DNA from: Siderastrea siderea
Lineage: Eukaryota; Cnidaria; Anthozoa; Scleractinia; Rhizangiidae
Length of the DNA: 64,000 nucleotides
Direction: 5' to 3'
Assembly (NCBI GenBank): GCA_964030785.1
Contig: OZ034975.1
Location: 19,870,142-19,934,141, forward strand
Part shown: piece by piece, positions 56,493-64,000 of the stretch
Position numbering within the stretch: the stretch's first letter is position 1
Layout: each line of letters begins with the position of its first letter
Made by a program: the position numbers and the translations under genes
The notes under the pieces: generated by a model
Seen by the model: only the letters and a program-made list of their open reading frames with translations
Databases searched by the model: none
What the model was told of the DNA's origin: nothing

Positions 56493-57149
56493 GTAACAAA
56501 AGCTGTTAACCCTCAGTGGCTGCACAAACCATTTTAAAAATACACGTGCCCATTAAGTGCACTGGACTTTACCGACTTGTGGACGAAGATAAATTTTTAG
56601 GTTCCCTTAGTCAAATACTGGGTTTCTTTACAAAAGTAAACCTGTTTACAAGGATGTGATAAGCGACGGAACTAAAAGCGCGCCCTAAGTGAAAAACCTT
56701 TTCAAACGTCATTTCAAAGTGCACTATTTTTCTGACCTGACAATATCATTGACAGATCTACGTTTTAAGAGTAAAGTAAATAATATAATACAATTTAATT
56801 TGTTAAATATTTCTAACTTACGTTTTACGTTTTGTCTTGAGAAACGACCTTCTAAAACATGAATGAACTCGCTTTTACATGTTGCTTCCCTTCAGTTGTA
56901 TGTTACCTGGTAGATAAGGGGCACGGAAATCGAGAGAAAATGGCATTTCTAAGAAGATGGAAAGAAATAGAATTATACAGAAACATTTTTAATAGCAAAA
57001 GTCGAAAGAAAAGTGAGCTTACTTCCTGATATCGATCTTCCAAGGGAGAGATAGCAACCGAGAGTAGGGAGCACGGCAAGCAGAACTTTAAATCCCGGTA
57101 TCTTCACCCCCTCACAATAGTCCAATACTATTCACCGTTTGTCAAAGAA

Positions 57150-57240
57150 AAACCTGATTCCCCGCAGGAGTCAAACCCATGACACATGGGGCTGCAGATG
57201 CTCGGTTGAAATGCACTCGCGGCTGGTTCATTGACTAACA
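57150..57240 (-). repeat. tRNA-like remnant (possible SINE)
   Basis: On the minus strand GGGTTTGACTCCTGC resembles a B box and the preceding sequence has a weak A-box-like stretch. No complete cloverleaf can be drawn. Possible tRNA-derived SINE in the intron before SRCR domain 7. Confidence 0.25.
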
Positions 57241-57390
57241 CTGGTTTCACATGCACATCTTGCCGGGATCAGGTATTTGAAAGTGTCAAGCTCAAAATGT
57301 CAAGCTCAGTAACGTAGTAGCTATACTCTCGGCAATTCTGCCTTGACAGTAGGGAATTTCTCAGGTATTTATTTCTTCCTTTTTCCACAG

Positions 57391-57714
57391 TTCGGTTGGT
57401 TGCTACACCTGATGACTCTTCGCCTTCGCGAGGCATTGTTGAGGTTTTGTTCGGGGGAGCCTGGGGCACAGTGTGTCATGATGAATCATGGGATCTACAG
57501 GACGCTCACGTGGTTTGTCGTCAGCTAGGATATGATGGAGCCGAGAATGCAACTTATGCTGAAGTAATCGAAACAGAAGTCACTTGGATGAGAAATGTTC
57601 AGTGTAACGGAAACGAAAGTGCTATATTAGAGTGCACCCATAATCACGTTGAGGGAGACTTTATGTTATGCCAGTTCTTTAAAGTTGCCAGTGTAATTTG
57701 TACACCACCTCCAG
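57391..57714 (+). CDS. SRCR gene exon 9: SRCR domain 7 (type Z)
   Basis: 324 bases, phase 1 to 1, acceptor TTCCACAG, donor GTAAGC. Reads VRLVATPDDSSPSRGIVEVL, FGGAWGTVCHDESWDLQDAH, VVCRQLGYDGAENATYAEVI, WMRNVQCNGNESAILECTHN, CQFFKVASVICTPPP. The GxVEVLxxGxWGTxC start and the late single C resemble domain 1. It is the last SRCR domain before the fibronectin exons. Confidence 0.88.
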
Positions 57715-58361
57715 GTAAGCATTTAGGAGTTTGACGCTTTGATAATTTAATAGGCATTATAAATGTTCCTTTTAAGATATTGAAACATTAAAAAAAAACC
57801 ATCAAACGCATACAAGGGTCACGAAGGGGCGTGTCTTCATTGAAAAAATGCTTTCTTTGTAATACTCCTCCATTTTGTTGAATATACACCACTCGTTTTT
57901 GCTTAATCCAAATTACTTACTTAGCGAAAACAGGCATAAGCCTAACTGCATCCGGAATGGTACAAACGATAATAATTTTGGGAAAATTGATTTATTAACA
58001 TGAGTGCTTTCATTTTAATCAAGCTGAACACAGCAGCATACTGGTTATCGCCAAAGTTTCGATTTTGTAACATACGCATGAATTTTTGCCATAAGGTACG
58101 CATTCAGGTAACGCATAGCCTAAACTAGCGGATTAGGGCACCGCTTTAAACATGAAAGATGTGACCTCGCATCACATAGCTTAGAAAGCTTCACTGTTTG
58201 ATTAGGGCATCACTTCAACACTTGCAAAACGTAAAGAAACCTGAAGGCTATGAATTTAGCGTCCTTACACGTAACTAATGAAAGCGCTCATAAACATGTT
58301 ACAGCTCTCCAAGAGATCCTACCACATGCTTGCCTTTTTTTCCATTTTTGATGTTCTGTAG
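57715..58361. other. Intron before the FN3 exons
   Basis: AT-rich, no other feature seen. Confidence 0.5.
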
Positions 58362-58646
58362 TTTGGCTCGGGAGCCCAGAATTTGTGTTCAGTGACTTGT
58401 GCAGCGTTTTTATGAGATGGAACTCCTCGGAGTCTTCAATTTACAAAGTGCACATGTGGAACAACCAGACCTCATCTTGGGAGAGCACACGTTGTAGAGA
58501 AAGTTTAAGTGCTGCTGCTTGTGTAGTAAGAGCTTCTAGAGCCACAGTGGTAGACTTAAAACCGTCATCTACATACTACTTTAGGATTTATGTCAGTAAG
58601 GCAGTTACAAGTGCTCTTTCAAGACCAATGACGACAAAGGAACCTG
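58362..58646 (+). CDS. SRCR gene exon 10: fibronectin type III domain 1
   Basis: 285 bases, phase 1 to 1, acceptor TTCTGTAG, donor GTAGGT. Reads VFMRWNSSESSIYKVHMWNN, TSSWESTRC, then RATVVDLKPSSTYYFRIYVS and SRPMTTKEP. The W in the B strand, the DLKPxxxYxFRI block and the closing serine/threonine region are the usual FN3 landmarks. Two cysteines (TRC and AAAC) are spaced like an extra disulphide loop, and the next FN3 exon has a similar pair. FN3 modules act as extracellular spacers or adhesion modules. Confidence 0.75.
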
Positions 58647-59114
58647 GTAGGTTGACTGCCTTATTAGATATAGATTGAGGTAACTACCGTCATAGAGCCC
58701 GCGCTTATTTTGTTTGTAATAAATGGTGATCGTCCAGGATTAACTGAGAAAAATTCTAGCTCGTTAGATTATAAACAGAAGGCTATATAATTTTACGGAT
58801 TGCTCATTCCAAAATCGTGATTGGAATACCCAGGCGAAAATTTGGTTCTTTATCATCGTCTCCAAACTATTTTCGGGATATATATTCCCCACGTCGGGCT
58901 GATGTTTCGTTTTGGGTTTCACGCTTTGGATGTCAATTTATGTAATACACGGTTTGTATGAAAGAAGAAACTACTGTTTGCTCGAAAATCCATGACAGCT
59001 TAAGGATCGATTTGTCAATTAAAAAAAGTGGTTAATCCCATTCCTAGAAAATGTTATTTTTTGAGGTTTACAACAACAAGGTACTACTGACTTATTGTCA
59101 CACTTATATCCTAG

Positions 59115-59414
59115 AGCCACCTTCTAAGCCGGTGTTTGTATCCAAGACATTTGAGACCATTACTATCCGATGGAAACTTCATCACTTGCAAGGAATAACA
59201 TACAATGTACAGATGCAAATGAACACACAGTCTCGGTGGATGGATGCTAAATGTGGCGCTCAGAGTCTGGTGCCAAACCAGTGCGTCCTGAAAGGTCCTG
59301 TTGCTCGTGTGACGGATCTTAAACGCAACACCATGTATCGCTTCAGATTGTACGCTGTGTTTAAAGGAGTCAATAGTGACTACAGCCTTCCATCAGACTC
59401 AATACCAACTGCAG
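59115..59414 (+). CDS. SRCR gene exon 11: fibronectin type III domain 2
   Basis: 300 bases, phase 1 to 1, acceptor TATCCTAG, donor GTGATG. Reads EPPSKPVFVSKTFETITIRW, GITYNVQMQM, SRWMDAKCGAQSLVPNQCVL, VARVTDLKRNTMYRFRLYAV, SDSIPTA. Typical FN3 landmarks (PP start, IRW, DLxxxTxYxFRLYA) and the same two-cysteine insert as FN3 domain 1. The two exons are likely tandem duplicates. Confidence 0.8.
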
Positions 59415-60220
59415 GTGATGTTGAATCAATTGTTTTCTTTTTTGGGGGGGGGCCTTTTTGTTATTGATATTATTGTTTGTTTGTTTATTTGTTTGCTTGT
59501 TTGTTTAGTGTTTTTTGTTTTTGTTTTTTACCCGTTGAACGCAAAATTTTCAATCTGGGCGTAGGGATGGGATGTAAGGGTCGAAAGTTCTACAGTCTCT
59601 GCTATCGTATTTGTGCTTTAATCCGTGCTTTTTTCCGCATATTAGATACTTTCGCACAGAACAGGCAAGCTTTTCATTCCCCGGTCATAATTTCAAAGAA
59701 TTTCTTTTATTTTTCCTTTAATGTAATCTACATATTTCCTTCTCTTTTAATTTTTTTCTTTCATAACGAGGCTGAGAAATTCTAAGCTGTAAAGTTTCAT
59801 TCTTTTTTGGATCAATTTATAACTAAAGCAAAAAAGGGAAAGGGATTGCTGTTGTTTTACATTTTGTTTTTATATTCGTTTAACACTGACTCATCTGAGG
59901 AACTGATCACTGGTACGTACAATTAGTATATATTAAATACAGTTTACAATTACACTTTATCGATGTATTGCGAGCATCTTCCTTTCAAAAGTTCATTCAT
60001 ATCGATCAACATTGGTTATGAATGTTCTTTTCCCTTCTCATTCCTGTTTATTTATTGCAATGACATGGCCTTTTGTGATAAGAGAAACATAATGGCCTGG
60101 CTTACGCATTCTGAATAATGGAACATCGAGTTCCGATTTTCCATTTCATCGATTAAAAGTGTTTAACATGAGCAAATGAGTATGTTCAAACACTTTTCTA
60201 CAACTTGTTTCTAATTGTAG

Positions 60221-60336
60221 AGCGCAAACCTTGTGTCCCTATGAATTGGAAGCATAATGAAGTCCCGGATTTTCATTCTGAATTATGGAAAGCGAGTGTC
60301 TGTTCTCCATTTATTCAGACTGTATTATTTAACTGA
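60221..60336 (+). CDS. Candidate terminal exon of the SRCR gene
   Basis: Preceded by TTTCTAATTGTAG, an acceptor with a reasonable pyrimidine tract. In phase 1 it reads ERKPCVPMNWKHNEVPDFHS, ELWKASVCSPFIQTVLFN and then TGA; AATAAA follows at about 60,605-60,610. If real, it ends the gene as a secreted protein of about 980 residues. There is no domain and no membrane segment in it, and later exons could lie beyond the foreign segment, so the call is weak. Confidence 0.28.
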
Positions 60337-60765
60337 TGTTAAAAGAAAACTCATTTCTATTAGTATAATGTACATGTTCCTTCTTGTTTAAAACCAAAGA
60401 GGAAAGAGTACCAAACAGTAATTGTGTTCAAAACAAAAAGTGTATCATTCTTTCACAGTTTCTTTTTTAAGTATTATTTGTTATTAGTTACAGGCAGTGT
60501 AGATGACTTTCCTCTGTTGGCACTCTGGTAACATCATTTTGAATTTAATTTCCTATGATAAATTGCTGATTTTTAAACAAATTAATCGTCGAAACTGCTT
60601 ATTTTCGTAATAAAACTGCCTATGCATCAGGCAAATTGCTACAGATTTCGTGAGAAATTCGTGAGAAATTCAAATGCCAATATCCTCATAAGATGTCAGT
60701 AGTAAAGGACGCCCAGATAGCACACTTTGCCTCGTTTTGATGTAAGGATGACGTCATAACCGGAA

Positions 60766-60935
60766 CCGGAAATCACGTGTTTTTAAGGGGGGGAAACCGC
60801 TGACCAGTGGGAAAAAAGGGATCGCGGGCTCATACAACCGGAAGTCACGTGTTTTGAGATGAGAAACCGCTGACGAGTAGGAAAAATCGATCGTGGGCTC
60901 AAGGTGGGTTAAAACCGCTGAGAAAACGCGGGCTC
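60766..60935. repeat. 72-bp direct repeat with CACGTG boxes
   Basis: Two full units start at 60766 and 60838 (CCGGAARTCACGTGTTTT, GAAACCGCTGACSAGTRGGA, ATCGYGGGCTCA), and a partial third follows at about 60,910 (AAAACCGCTGAG, CGCGGGCTCC). The palindrome CACGTG occurs once per full unit, at 60774 and 60846. GC content rises sharply here relative to the upstream intron. It marks the left side of the compact gene block. Confidence 0.75.
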
Positions 60936-61007
60936 CAAGTCCAAAGTCGAATTTGTGGAACGGGGGTAACCCTTGGAGTGAAAACCACACAAAATGAATA
61001 AATCACG

Positions 61008-61014
61008 TTTTATT
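61008..61014 (-). terminator. Poly(A) signal of the Cys-rich gene
   Basis: AATAAAA on the minus strand, about 30 bases past the stop at 61045. Such close spacing is typical of compact viral genes. Confidence 0.55.
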
Positions 61015-61044
61015 GTTATACGTTTGTTTACAAACATGGTGTCC

Positions 61045-61941
61045 TTACTGAGAACTCAAAATGTTCTTCATGTGTGAAAGGACTTCGCTTGGGGTGTGGC
61101 CAAGAAATTGGGGTATGTTGCTGATTGTATCCGGATTCTTGAAGATTTTTCCCCAGAATCCTTGAACGGCTCCGGTGCCTGTATGACAAATACCATACCA
61201 CAGATGACCATTCCAGATACGATTGACTTCTTTCACAAATTGGAGGTCTTCTTTCCAATCGTAATTGAGGATTTCAATGACTGTGGTGGAATGGCCTTGT
61301 CGGATGCAATGACATTTGGTGATTAGATGAGGATTCTTTCTCCAGTTGTCAGCACAGGCTACATGACAGGGGGATTGGCAGCAGCTCAATATGATTTGAT
61401 TGCTGACACTTTCCTCACAGACGACACACGGGCGGGTGGGGAAAGGATTCAGTTGTTTCATCGTTGAAATGACTTCGCTTGGGGTCTGGCCAAGAAACTG
61501 GATTTCTTGAGATGGGGAATACCTGAGTTGGTGTTTTCCCCAGAACCCTTGGACGCCTCCCAAACATATGGGTTCACCGCACTTCAATTGATAACCGATA
61601 CCATACCAGAGAGGATAGCGGTGATGTGTGATTCCCCGATAAGTATGGTGGTACCAGTTACGTTTGACTTCTTTCACAAATTGGGGGTCTTTTTTCCATT
61701 CTTCATGGAGGATTTCAAGGACTGGGATGCTAGTTCCGTGTCCACATCTAAAGCAACCCCAGTTAGGATTGGTACTTTCTTTTCCCCCCCGTTTGGCACA
61801 GGTTAGATGACAGGGTTGTTCGCAGCACATCAAAATGGTTGGTTTGGTGACAGGTTTCTTACACATCAGGCATGGTTGGGGTTGAGCCATCACTTGTTGG
61901 GCTTCTGGACTGAGGCCTGGATCATCCAGGGATTGTAACAT
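61045..61941 (-). CDS. Duplicated Cys/His-module protein, unknown
   Basis: 298 codons from ATG 61941; the frame is open further to 62115, but no better start is seen and a TATA box lies at 61963-61969. Two homologous units of about 130 residues. Each begins with a zinc-binding-like cluster: CLMCKKP...LMCCEQPCHLTC...CFRCGH in unit 1; CVVCEES...LSCCQSPCHVAC...CHCIRQGH in unit 2. A conserved segment follows (VLEILHEEWKKDPQFVKEV versus VIEILNYDWKEDLQFVKEV, then WYGIG, GxVQGFWGK, FLGQTPSEV, MK). C-x2-C, C-C-x3-C-H-x2-C and C-x2-C resemble a RING or treble-clef fold but do not match a family exactly. I do not recognise the protein. No introns; divergent from the gene at 62189. Confidence 0.7.
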   Translation of the reverse strand: MLQSLDDPGLSPEAQQVMAQPQPCLMCKKPVTKPTILMCCEQPCHLTCAKRGGKESTNPNWGCFRCGHGTSIPVLEILHEEWKKDPQFVKEVKRNWYHHTYRGITHHRYPLWYGIGYQLKCGEPICLGGVQGFWGKHQLRYSPSQEIQFLGQTPSEVISTMKQLNPFPTRPCVVCEESVSNQIILSCCQSPCHVACADNWRKNPHLITKCHCIRQGHSTTVIEILNYDWKEDLQFVKEVNRIWNGHLWYGICHTGTGAVQGFWGKIFKNPDTISNIPQFLGHTPSEVLSHMKNILSSQ

Positions 61942-62188
61942 GGCATGGGGAAGGGGGTGTTTTTTATAGAGAAACAAAAGGGTCACGTGGGAGGGAAGGG
62001 ACCAATGAGAGAAAGACCCATCATGCTGTGGGAGGGGAAGAGGTGGGGGGGGACCCCCCTCCCCCCTCCTTAGATAGACCATGAGGCATTGCGCGAATCG
62101 GGGTATATAAGTCAAGGGAGGCCACAGGACGTCACTCTTAGCTTTGAGCCGGTCCTAAGTGACTTATGTTTGTGGTGTGCGGGAAAAA
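61942..62188. promoter_or_regulatory. Divergent promoter region with two TATA boxes
   Basis: Between divergent genes. Minus strand: TCTATAAAAA at 61961-61970, about 25 bases before ATG 61941. Plus strand: GGGTATATAAGTC at 62101-62113, 76-88 bases before ATG 62189. A G/C palindrome (GGGGGGACCCCCC near 62,046-62,060) lies between. Both boxes match the animal TATA consensus. Confidence 0.65.
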
Positions 62189-62734
62189 ATGTTGGAAACG
62201 AGAAATCCCTTGGGCTCGTTAGCCAGTACTGTGAACGTGGGAGGTGAGGAAGCGGTGAGAAGGAGGGTACGACCCGAGCGAACGGCGGTGGAGAGGCAGA
62301 CAAGCCTTATGCGGGAAAGACGAGAAGAAACCTGGCGCCCCCTGACCCGTCAGCGCGTGGCGGCTTTTTTTGAACTGTTTTTAAGGTGTATGGTTTGGAC
62401 AGAGAATGGGGAGCGAGAGGGCAGGCCCCATCCAGAGATCGTTCAAGCGTTGTTACGAGCCCTGGTCCGGAAGATTATTCCTTGGGTGGACCAGCACCGC
62501 ATTCGGTCGCGGTTTGAATCTCGGTGGCCCATGACCCTGGACCATTTCCATGAAATCGATAACGACCTGGCCAATTATTTGCCAAGAATTTATGCGGGCC
62601 GCCCATGGCAACGAATACGTATGTATTTTGGGGAGATGGAGCGGGTGCGGGAGCAGCGGCGGGAGGAGGAGGAGCAAGAGAGGAGGCAGAGGGAAGCGAG
62701 GCTTAACCAAGTGCGGAGAGTGCTGCAACTGTAA
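62189..62734 (+). CDS. Basic helical protein with C-terminal coiled coil
   Basis: 181 codons from ATG 62189; the frame also opens upstream at a GTG, but the TATA box and the first ATG favour this start. An N-terminal Arg-rich region (about residues 17-55) is followed by an amphipathic helical segment (FFELFLRCMVW, EIVQALLRALVRKIIPWV, FHEIDNDLANYLPRIYAG, WQRIRMYFGEM) and a charged coiled-coil end (EQRREEEEQERRQREARL). No signal peptide or membrane helix. The product is not recognised; a distant resemblance to a BH1-like helix (PWQRIRMYF) is noted but not claimed. Codon use is much more GC-rich than in the SRCR exons. Confidence 0.65.
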   Translation: MLETRNPLGSLASTVNVGGEEAVRRRVRPERTAVERQTSLMRERREETWRPLTRQRVAAFFELFLRCMVWTENGEREGRPHPEIVQALLRALVRKIIPWVDQHRIRSRFESRWPMTLDHFHEIDNDLANYLPRIYAGRPWQRIRMYFGEMERVREQRREEEEQERRQREARLNQVRRVLQL

Positions 62735-62845
62735 ATAGACTTGAACATTTTTTTTTTATTCCTGTTGAGATTATTGTGAGTCAAGGCTGCTGTGCGTCAA
62801 GAGACATTTATTTATGATGAACGTGCAAACTCAGTGATGTCAGTT

Positions 62846-62960
62846 TTTTATTTTTTAATTAAAAAAAGAGTTGATGTTACAAAGGGTGGTTGGTCTTCTT
62901 TGCCACGCGGGTGGGGCGCTCCTATGTACAATTGGAAAAATCTACAGTTTGAAAAAATAA
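62846..62960. terminator. Poly(A) signals between convergent genes
   Basis: Minus-strand AATAAA-type signal (plus strand TTTATT near 62,849) would serve the SLOG gene; AATAAA at about 62,955 on the plus strand could serve the gene ending at 62734. The overlap suggests convergent transcripts overlap by at least 100 bases. Confidence 0.4.
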
Positions 62961-63025
62961 AAACTAAAAATGGCTATGTACAATTGGAAAACTAAGAAAT
63001 TAAAAAGGCTATGTACAATTCCAAA
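62922..63025. repeat. Three copies of CTATGTACAATTGGAAAA
   Basis: Copies start at 62922, 62974 and 63009 in the 0.3 kb between convergent genes, separated by AAACTAAAAA-type spacers. The core TGTACA is palindromic. Function unknown. Confidence 0.75.
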
Positions 63026-63041
63026 AGTAAAAACTAAAAAA

Positions 63042-63737
63042 TTACAAATGAAAGTCTTCCAGTTCCATACGTAATTGATCAATGTTCTCGGGTAGACAGA
63101 AGGTGCGGTTGAATAAGGCTTGAATTTCGGCTCGGGTTTTGTCGTCCACATCCCGGGATCCCACGATAGCACTGCTTTGATGAAGGGTGGGCTTTTTAGG
63201 TCCCCAAGGAACAAATTGACTGCCAGTGACCAGGGTGGCGGCATTCTCATTGACTTGGTAGTAATGGTCCGAGCGGTACCATGATTGACTGGGTATGTCA
63301 AACAGGTAGACGGGTTTGCCTTGATCCATAGCCAATTGCACAGTCCAACCAGTGCCTCCTTTCACGCGTTTATGATCCGGTTCCAAGATGCCAAAGGCAT
63401 AGATGGTATGGGCTTTTTTGGCCAATTGATAATTGCGTTGCAGCAATTGCAAGGTGTAAAAATGACTGGGCATTTGTTTGCCTAGTTTCTCAGCCGCCTG
63501 GTGAAGATGGGGGTTGGCCAGCATCAGGACTTCCACCGTAGAAGGGGTGATGAAAGTGGATCGAGGATGGTTCGGGGGGACCAGGACTTCTAGTTGCATC
63601 CCAAGGTGTTTGGCCTGTTCTTCCACGAGGGCATCCGTACCTTTGGCTCCCCCTGTGTAGACCACATGGCCATGACCCACTTGCAGTTCCAAGGCACCGA
63701 GATCTTGTTCTCCGATCATGTTGATGTTGGGGGGCAT
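63042..63737 (-). CDS. SLOG-fold protein, YspA/DUF2493-like
   Basis: 231 codons from ATG 63737. Residues 20-50 read GHVVYTGGAKGTDALVEE then QAKHLG, the glycine-rich nucleotide-binding loop of SLOG-fold (Rossmann-like, cpYpsA/YspA group) proteins. Residues about 95-150 read LLQRNYQLAKKAHTIYAFGI and then GGTGWTVQLAMDQGKPVYLF, the second half of the fold. The C-terminal 70 residues (IVGSRDVDDKTRAEIQALFN and following) are extra. SLOG proteins bind nucleotides or nucleotide derivatives; bacterial members are linked to stress and defence. It is out of place in an animal genome. Intronless. Its start overlaps the end of the upstream ORF by 22 bases at a possible frameshift site. Fold assignment is good; the substrate is unknown. 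Confidence 0.72.
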   Translation of the reverse strand: MPPNINMIGEQDLGALELQVGHGHVVYTGGAKGTDALVEEQAKHLGMQLEVLVPPNHPRSTFITPSTVEVLMLANPHLHQAAEKLGKQMPSHFYTLQLLQRNYQLAKKAHTIYAFGILEPDHKRVKGGTGWTVQLAMDQGKPVYLFDIPSQSWYRSDHYYQVNENAATLVTGSQFVPWGPKKPTLHQSSAIVGSRDVDDKTRAEIQALFNRTFCLPENIDQLRMELEDFHL

Positions 63738-63940
63738 TTAAATACGTAGCCGGTGTCTGGGCCTACAATAGCTAGAATCTCCGTGGGAGTCAACTCTAAG
63801 GCCAAACCGAAATCAATGACGTGGTGCTGTCGGCACTGTTTGAACGTGAATCCCGCTGCTAGACCTCGTTTGACCCGTTCAGCCAAATAGTCTTCGGTGG
63901 AAGCAAAGTCGCCTCGGTTGAGATCTTGGTAGTAGTCCAT
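63716..63940 (-). CDS. Small ORF overlapping the SLOG gene
   Basis: 74 codons from ATG 63940 to TGA 63716-63718. Reads DLNRGDFASTEDYLAERVKR, GLAAGFTFKQCRQHHVIDFG, LALELTPTEILAIVGPDTGY. It is probably helical. No family recognised. It is 3'-overlapped by the SLOG ORF, which starts in the -1 frame. The pair may be one protein made by -1 frameshifting, two proteins from one transcript, or a gene broken by a homopolymer indel. It has its own TATA-like box at 63978-63985, about 40 bases upstream. Confidence 0.55.
   Translation of the reverse strand: MDYYQDLNRGDFASTEDYLAERVKRGLAAGFTFKQCRQHHVIDFGLALELTPTEILAIVGPDTGYVFKCPPTST
63729..63736 (-). promoter_or_regulatory. Candidate -1 frameshift heptamer C-CCC-CCA
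   Basis: On the minus strand the upstream ORF reads TGC CCC CCA. This is X-XXY-YYZ with X=Y=C and Z=A, and a -1 slip there enters the SLOG frame (CCC CCC AAC). The stop of the upstream ORF follows four codons later. No strong downstream hairpin was checked. Confidence 0.4.
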
Positions 63941-63977
63941 CTACTTGGAATGACGAGTCGGAGGACCCAGGGAGCTC

Positions 63978-63985
63978 CTTAAATA
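63978..63985 (-). promoter_or_regulatory. TATA-like box for the SLOG transcript
   Basis: TATTTAAG on the minus strand, 38 bases before ATG 63940. The implied leader is only 10-15 bases. Confidence 0.5.
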
Positions 63986-64000
63986 GGGACAATGGACCAA

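Noticed and set aside
1..64000. CRISPR arrays or bacterial operons
   Set aside because: No regularly spaced repeats with unique spacers; tandem repeats present are microsatellites, PLE arms or the 72-bp unit. Splice sites and retroelements show an animal genome.

Overview
The window looks like a piece of a cnidarian nuclear genome, most likely an anthozoan such as a stony coral. It is AT-rich and intron-rich, has no operons, and carries a phase-1 multi-exon SRCR/fibronectin gene, a BRICHOS exon, several Penelope-like retroelements (PLEs) with hammerhead ribozymes, LINEs, a Ty3/gypsy element and many MITEs. The assignment is an inference from family content; no single marker proves it.

Layout. 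1-4.2 kb is gene-free with three MITE-like elements. 4.2-16.1 kb is a nest of PLE copies in both orientations: a 1.1-1.3 kb inverted repeat, four GIY-YIG/RT coding remnants, nested MITEs, and nine hammerhead-type motifs on both strands. 16.2-21.5 kb is a decayed minus-strand LINE, split by a piggyBac-type MITE (TTAA) and by a 2 kb repeat of unknown class. A 0.5 kb TGAG microsatellite separates it from a minus-strand BRICHOS exon with a one-base frameshift. 22.9-28.9 kb holds a pogo/Tigger-type MITE, another TA-flanked MITE and a second copy of the unclassified repeat with a second piggyBac-type MITE inside it.

31.7-60.3 kb carries one plus-strand host gene: signal-peptide exon, linker exon, seven single-exon SRCR domains, two fibronectin III exons and possibly a terminal exon. 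Every junction is phase 1. Its introns contain a LINE tail, an R4/Dong-like LINE inside a TAA microsatellite, a Crypton-like tyrosine recombinase pseudogene, a decayed Ty3/gypsy element that landed 19 bp past a splice donor, and a 1.5 kb-armed inverted repeat. The SRCR exons fall into three types in the order Z-X-Y-X-Y-X-Z.

The last 3.3 kb (60.7-64.0 kb) is unlike the rest: compact, intronless, closely packed genes on both strands with their own TATA boxes and poly(A) signals, and a 72-bp direct repeat at its left side. It encodes a SLOG-fold (YspA/DUF2493-like) protein, a small ORF overlapping it at a C-CCC-CCA heptamer, a protein made of two Cys/His modules, and an alpha-helical basic protein. 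I read it as the edge of an integrated DNA virus or an undescribed large mobile element. It is the best candidate here for something new, but its boundaries and identity cannot be settled from this window.
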